A DNA stretch of 38,780 bases from Acetobacter sp. AN02. Lineage in GTDB: Bacteria; Pseudomonadota; Alphaproteobacteria; Acetobacterales; Acetobacteraceae. The notes beneath the pieces were generated by a model that saw nothing but the letters and a program-made list of their open reading frames with translations, was not told the origin of the DNA and searched no databases. Positions 35,516 through 38,780 of the stretch are shown one piece after another. The translations under genes and the position numbers were made by a program. The stretch lies in the NCBI RefSeq assembly GCF_029759835.1, contig NZ_JAJJND010000015.1, positions 1-38,780 of the forward strand, written 5' to 3'. Position 1 is the first letter of the stretch. Every line of letters begins with the position of its first letter.

Positions 35516-36544
35516 ATGTCGAAGAAGAGTTTTCGCCAGGCCATCAATGAGGCCCTGCGTCAGGAAATGCGCCGTGATCCGCGTGTCATTCTCATGGGTG
35601 AGGATGTCGCGGGCGGTCAGGGCGGCAGTGCGGATAATCCGGATGCCTGGGGCGGTGTGCTCGGGGTGACCAAGGGGCTTTATACGGAATTCGGTGCGGA
35701 GCGTGTGTTTGATACGCCCATCAGCGAGGCGTCCTATATCGGGGCTGCGGCCGGTGCGGCGGCCACGGGTCTGCGGCCTGTTGCCGAGCTGATGTTTGTG
35801 GATTTCATCGGCTCCTGTCTTGATCAGGTAATGAACCAGGCGGCCAAGTTCCGCTATATGTTCGGCGGAAAGGCGCGCACTCCGCTGGTGATCCGGGCGA
35901 TGTATGGCGCGGGGTTCTCGGCTGCGGCCCAGCACAGCCAGGCGCTCTATCCCCTTTTCACGCATATTCCCGGTCTGAAGGTTGTCATTCCCTCCTCTCC
36001 CTATGAGGCCAAGGGGCTTCTGATCGAGGCGATCCGGGATGATGATCCTGTGATCTTCCTTGAGAACAAGGTGATGTATGACGATGAGGAGGATGTTCCT
36101 GATGATTCGTACACCATCCCCTTCGGTGAGGCGAACCTGACGCGTGAGGGGGATGACGTTACGATTGTCGCCTTCGGCCGGATGGTGAATTTTGCCAACC
36201 AGGCGGCGGATCGTCTGGAGAAGGAGGGTATTACCTGCACGGTGATTGATCCGCGCACGACCTCTCCTCTGGACACCGGGACGATCCTGGACTGCGTTGC
36301 CGAGACCGGGCGTCTTGTGATCGTTGATGAGTCCAGCCCGCGCTGCAACATGGCCACTGATGTTGCGGCTCTGGTGGCTGAGGAGGCGTTTGATGCCCTT
36401 AAGGCACCGATCCGTCGTGTGACGCCGCCGCATACGCCGGTTCCGTTCGCTTCGGTTCTCGAAAATCTCTACATGCCCGATCCGGCGCGGATTGAAGCCG
36501 CCGTGAAGTCGGTCATGGGTTACAAAGCAAAGCAGGAGGCCTGA
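35516..36544 (+). CDS. acoB: Acetoin dehydrogenase E1 component, beta subunit
   Basis: Beta half of the E1 heterotetramer. The 342-residue protein shows FRQAINEALRQEMRRDPRVILMGEDVAGGQGG, GAERVFDTPISEASYIGAAAGAAATGLRPVAELMF and the C-terminal transketolase domain with VIDPRTTSPLDTGTILDCV and the FASVLENLYMPD end. It lies 46 bases after acoA and three bases before acoC, so the three are one operon. Confidence 0.9.
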   Translation: MSKKSFRQAINEALRQEMRRDPRVILMGEDVAGGQGGSADNPDAWGGVLGVTKGLYTEFGAERVFDTPISEASYIGAAAGAAATGLRPVAELMFVDFIGSCLDQVMNQAAKFRYMFGGKARTPLVIRAMYGAGFSAAAQHSQALYPLFTHIPGLKVVIPSSPYEAKGLLIEAIRDDDPVIFLENKVMYDDEEDVPDDSYTIPFGEANLTREGDDVTIVAFGRMVNFANQAADRLEKEGITCTVIDPRTTSPLDTGTILDCVAETGRLVIVDESSPRCNMATDVAALVAEEAFDALKAPIRRVTPPHTPVPFASVLENLYMPDPARIEAAVKSVMGYKAKQEA

Positions 36545-36547
36545 TAC

Positions 36548-37678
36548 ATGGCCGGTACCATTACGCCCGTCACCATGCCGAAATTCGGCCTCGCCATGAC
36601 GGAAGGCAAGCTTGCGGACTGGCTGGTCAGCCCCGGCGACGCGGTGACTGCCGGTCAGGAGCTTGCCGAGATCGAGACGACCAAGATCACGAACGTCTAT
36701 GAAAGTCCTGCTGCCGGTACGCTGCGCCGGCAGGTGGCTCCGGCGGGTGAGACCCTTCCGGTCGGTGCGCTGCTTGGCGTTCTGGCCGGAAGCGATGTTT
36801 CCGATGCGGAGATCGATGCCTTTATTGAGAAGTTTCAGAGCGAGTTTGTTGCCGGTGATGAGGACGGGGCTGATGAGGCCTCATCCGAGCCTGAGATGCT
36901 TGATGTCGGCACCCGGCGTCTTCGCGTTCAGGACACGGGGGCACGCGATGCGGGTGTTCCGCTGCTGCTGATTCATGGTTTTGGCGGCGATCTAACGAAC
37001 TGGATGCTCAACCAGGGCGATCTGTCCGGCACGACGCGGGTGATTACTTTCGATCTGCCCGGGCATGGTGAGTCCACGAAGGATGTGGGGGACGGCACGC
37101 CTGCGATGCTGGCGGCTGTTGCCCGGGATCTTCTGGATGCTCTCGGGATAGACCGCGCTCATATCGGCGGTCATTCGATGGGCGGGGCGGTTGCGCTTGA
37201 GCTTGCCAGGCTTGCGCCTGAGCGGGTGGCGTCCCTTTCCCTGATTGCTCCGGCTGGTCTGGGGAAAACGATCAATCAGGAGTTTATCGACGGTTTTATC
37301 ACGGCTGATCGTCGCAAGACCTTGGAGCCGGTTCTGCAGCTTCTGGTTCATGACAAGGGGCTTGTCTCACGGCAGATGGTTGAGGGCATTATCCGCTTCA
37401 AGCGTCTGGACGGTGCCGTTGCTGGCCTGACCACACTGGCGAAGGCAAGTTTCGAGAACGGGCAGCAGAAGGAAAATCTTCGTCCGCTTCTCGAGGCTTA
37501 CAAAGGGCCGGTTCAGGTTCTGTGGGGAGCTGAGGACGAGATCCTTCCCGTCAGCGGGAGCGAGGGTCTGCCTTCGGAGGTTCCTGTCAGCATTTTCCCC
37601 GGCACGGGACATATGCCGCAGCTGGAAAAGGCGGCTGAGATCAATGCAAAGCTGAAGGATTTTGCTGCGAAATCCTGA
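36548..37678 (+). CDS. acoC: Acetoin dehydrogenase E2: lipoyl domain fused to alpha/beta hydrolase
   Basis: Accepts the acetyl group from E1 and transfers it to CoA. The 376-residue protein starts with one lipoyl domain (1-80) whose lysine is K46 in EIETTKITN. An acidic linker (DEDGADEASSEPE) leads to an alpha/beta-hydrolase-type domain with HGFGGD, nucleophile S210 in GGHSMGGAVALEL, acidic residue in LWGAEDEILP and histidine in GTGHMPQLE. This lipoyl-hydrolase fusion is the AcoC hallmark, unlike ordinary pyruvate dehydrogenase E2. No dihydrolipoamide dehydrogenase (E3) gene follows; E3 must come from elsewhere. Confidence 0.9.
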   Translation: MAGTITPVTMPKFGLAMTEGKLADWLVSPGDAVTAGQELAEIETTKITNVYESPAAGTLRRQVAPAGETLPVGALLGVLAGSDVSDAEIDAFIEKFQSEFVAGDEDGADEASSEPEMLDVGTRRLRVQDTGARDAGVPLLLIHGFGGDLTNWMLNQGDLSGTTRVITFDLPGHGESTKDVGDGTPAMLAAVARDLLDALGIDRAHIGGHSMGGAVALELARLAPERVASLSLIAPAGLGKTINQEFIDGFITADRRKTLEPVLQLLVHDKGLVSRQMVEGIIRFKRLDGAVAGLTTLAKASFENGQQKENLRPLLEAYKGPVQVLWGAEDEILPVSGSEGLPSEVPVSIFPGTGHMPQLEKAAEINAKLKDFAAKS

Positions 37679-37964
37679 GGGCTGCCGCTACCTGCGACGT
37701 TCCGGGCTTTCAGGGCCGGAGCGTTGCGGGGCTGGCGGTTGTCTGAAGTTCATGGATTCTACCGGAATTTCTGATTCTTATGTAATTTCTTCTTAAATTT
37801 TATGAATATTTTCAAAATTATATAAAAGATAAGTTATTATATTTCCTCACCAACATAAAAATTAAATACAAAATAAATAATCTAGATTTTTTCAATTTAA
37901 GATAATGTTTTAATCTCCATTTTTGTAAAATTATACATAAATTGGTTAAAGGAAATTTTCTATA
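37679..37964. other. Junction into an AT-rich island
   Basis: After acoC a short GC-rich stretch (to about 37745) can form an imperfect hairpin around CGTTCCGG / CCGGAGCG. From about 37750 the sequence becomes strongly AT-rich, with many stops in all frames, and no coding is visible until the remnant gene ending at 37965. The sharp change in composition marks the edge of acquired DNA. Confidence 0.7.
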
Positions 37965-38332
37965 TCAATTTTTACTTAAATACAAATCCCACTGCATATT
38001 TTTATAAAATTGAAACGAGATTACGTTTGAATTCTTTATAAAGGCATTAGAAAAAAAATCCCCTCCTATCGCCACATGTGGATAGATACCAATTTCTCCC
38101 AATATAATTGAATCTATTATATTATTTTTTTTGATATCAATCAGGTATATATAAAGAAGGGTATCAAAGTCATCATATGTTAAAAATATAATATTTTTCC
38201 CCCACCACTTAACACAACATTCTACTTTATTTCCAAATACCTCTATATTTTCTACACCGCCGATGACAGAAACATAAATTTTATCTACTCCCCCGGACTG
38301 ACCGAAATAGATTTAATATTTATTTCTTTCAT
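37965..38332 (-). pseudogene. Frameshifted immunity-like small protein gene
   Basis: Two adjacent open frames read as one ~122-residue protein if one base is added in the five-G run at 38290-38294. Frame one starts at ATG 38332 (MKEINIKSISVSPGE, stop at 38285-38287), with AGGA nine bases upstream. Frame two takes over at GGVDKIYVSVIGG, runs for ~107 codons without any start codon near its beginning, and ends at 37965 (NMQWDLYLSKN). It is acidic/aromatic, with no signal peptide. Codon use is strongly AT-biased. Size, composition and position just downstream of a glycine-rich C terminus suggest an immunity protein, but I recognise no family. It may be a pseudogene, a slippage-switched gene or a sequencing error. 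Confidence 0.6.
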
Positions 38333-38343
38333 ATCGAGTTATC

Positions 38344-38500
38344 CTACAACCATAAAAATTGTGTTGTATATTCATACAGAGAAGATGATAACTTTCCACC
38401 AGCCAAACCACCTGCGGCGCCTAACCCAATTCCACCGAAAATACCTCCGACAAGACAAGCTCCCGCCTCAGTAAATTCACCTACCACGGGAATAACTAGC
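38344..38500 (-). pseudogene. 3' end of a glycine-zipper protein, cut by an IS element
   Basis: Read on the minus strand, an open frame runs from the IS edge to TAG at 38344-38346. It encodes about 51 residues: VIPVVGEFTEAGACLV, then the glycine zipper GGIFGGIGLGAAGGLAGG, and SSSLYEYTTQFLWL at the end. Such GxxxG-rich membrane segments occur in toxins, effectors and bacteriocins. The stop codon lies 11 bases before the ATG of the immunity-like gene. The upstream (5') part is missing from this side of the insertion, so the protein family cannot be named. Confidence 0.55.
38495..38500. repeat. One copy of the IS target site (ACTAGC)
   Basis: The six bases next to the element are ACTAGC, matching the NCTAGN target described for IS481 of Bordetella pertussis, which gives 6-bp duplications. 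The second copy would lie past the window end. The TAG stop of the transposase is inside this site. Confidence 0.6.
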
Positions 38501-38780
38501 TGTTTGGTCCCGGAATTTGATGGTGCGGATTATGTATGAACCTTGATGGTTCTTTTTCCCATTGCTGACAAATGAATTCGTATGGCGTGAGGCCGCGCAG
38601 GGTCTTGAGCCTGCGGGCGAAATTGCAGGCGGCAACGCAGTCAGCGAGGTGTTGACGCAACTGGTCATGCGTTTCGTAGTAGAAACGCTTGACGGTGGCG
38701 TCCTTGATCGTGCGGTTCATCCTCTCGACCTGGCCATTCGTCCAGGGATGTCGCGGCTTTGTCAGCCGATGCTCGATATC
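38496..38780 (-). CDS. IS481-family transposase, C-terminal part
   Basis: The last 94 codons of a DDE transposase; the N-terminal part lies beyond the window. It begins in frame with the integrase-core segment DIEHRLTKPRHPWTNGQVERMNRTIK, where the glutamate of NGQVE is the last residue of the DDE triad. It continues with VKRFYYETHDQLRQHLADCVAACNFARRLKTLRGLTPYEFI and ends at HQIPGPN plus one residue. The stop TAG (38496-38498) is outside the inverted repeat and is supplied by the target site. The usual AAYNFARRLK is AACNFARRLK here. Confidence 0.88.
   Translation of the reverse strand, partial: DIEHRLTKPRHPWTNGQVERMNRTIKDATVKRFYYETHDQLRQHLADCVAACNFARRLKTLRGLTPYEFICQQWEKEPSRFIHNPHHQIPGPNS
38501..38780 (-). 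mobile_element. IS481-family insertion sequence, 3' part (runs off the window)
   Basis: The element edge is placed at 38501, where TGTTTGGTCCCGGAA begins; IS481-type inverted repeats begin with TGT. The transposase gene fills the rest to the end of the window. The other end of the element is not visible. Confidence 0.75.

Overview
The window looks like chromosomal DNA of an acetic acid bacterium (Alphaproteobacteria, Acetobacteraceae). The evidence is a typical acetic-acid-bacterial pyruvate decarboxylase, an ATP12-type F1-ATPase chaperone, an alphaproteobacterial ornithine decarboxylase, an RNase E next to a Tat-exported AmiC-like amidase, and high GC throughout. I cannot fix the genus from sequence alone.

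Layout. 1-647 holds no convincing gene. tRNA-Val(CAC) follows on the minus strand (648-722). 868-6627 is a forward run: a tiny membrane protein, rarA, rluC-like, AsmA-like, ATP12-like and a second tiny membrane protein. uvrB and rne lie on the minus strand and are separated by a strong rne terminator. A Tat-type amiC (+) abuts a moaB/DJ-1 pair (-). Ornithine decarboxylase (-) has a long, structured leader that resembles a speF-type RNA. A YihY membrane protein, a degenerate RlpA, an unusual TPR/ATP-grasp protein, DUF3297 and a type II sulfide:quinone oxidoreductase follow. A lipoprotein trio (CsgG family, DUF4810, DUF799/GNA1162) ends in a clear terminator.

21829-28498 is a minus-strand block: glycosyltransferase, LysR regulator, pyruvate decarboxylase, then lutA-lutB-lutC. 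It reads as a lactate -> pyruvate -> acetaldehyde route, with a perfect LysR-type palindrome in front of pdc. 28706-33271 carries a TPR lipoprotein, a family 9 glycosyltransferase, thrS and infC on the plus strand; infC appears to start at ATA. 33326-37678 is an acetoin dehydrogenase locus: acoA-acoB-acoC, with a divergent AcoR-like regulator that lacks the sigma-54 AAA+ domain.

From about 37750 the composition turns sharply AT-rich. Minus-strand reading reveals a foreign remnant. It is the last ~52 codons of a glycine-zipper protein, cut by an IS481-family element at an NCTAGN target. Twelve bases downstream is a small immunity-like ORF broken by one frameshift in a five-G run. This is the most interesting part of the window: probably the end of a toxin/immunity-like pair, disrupted by the IS.
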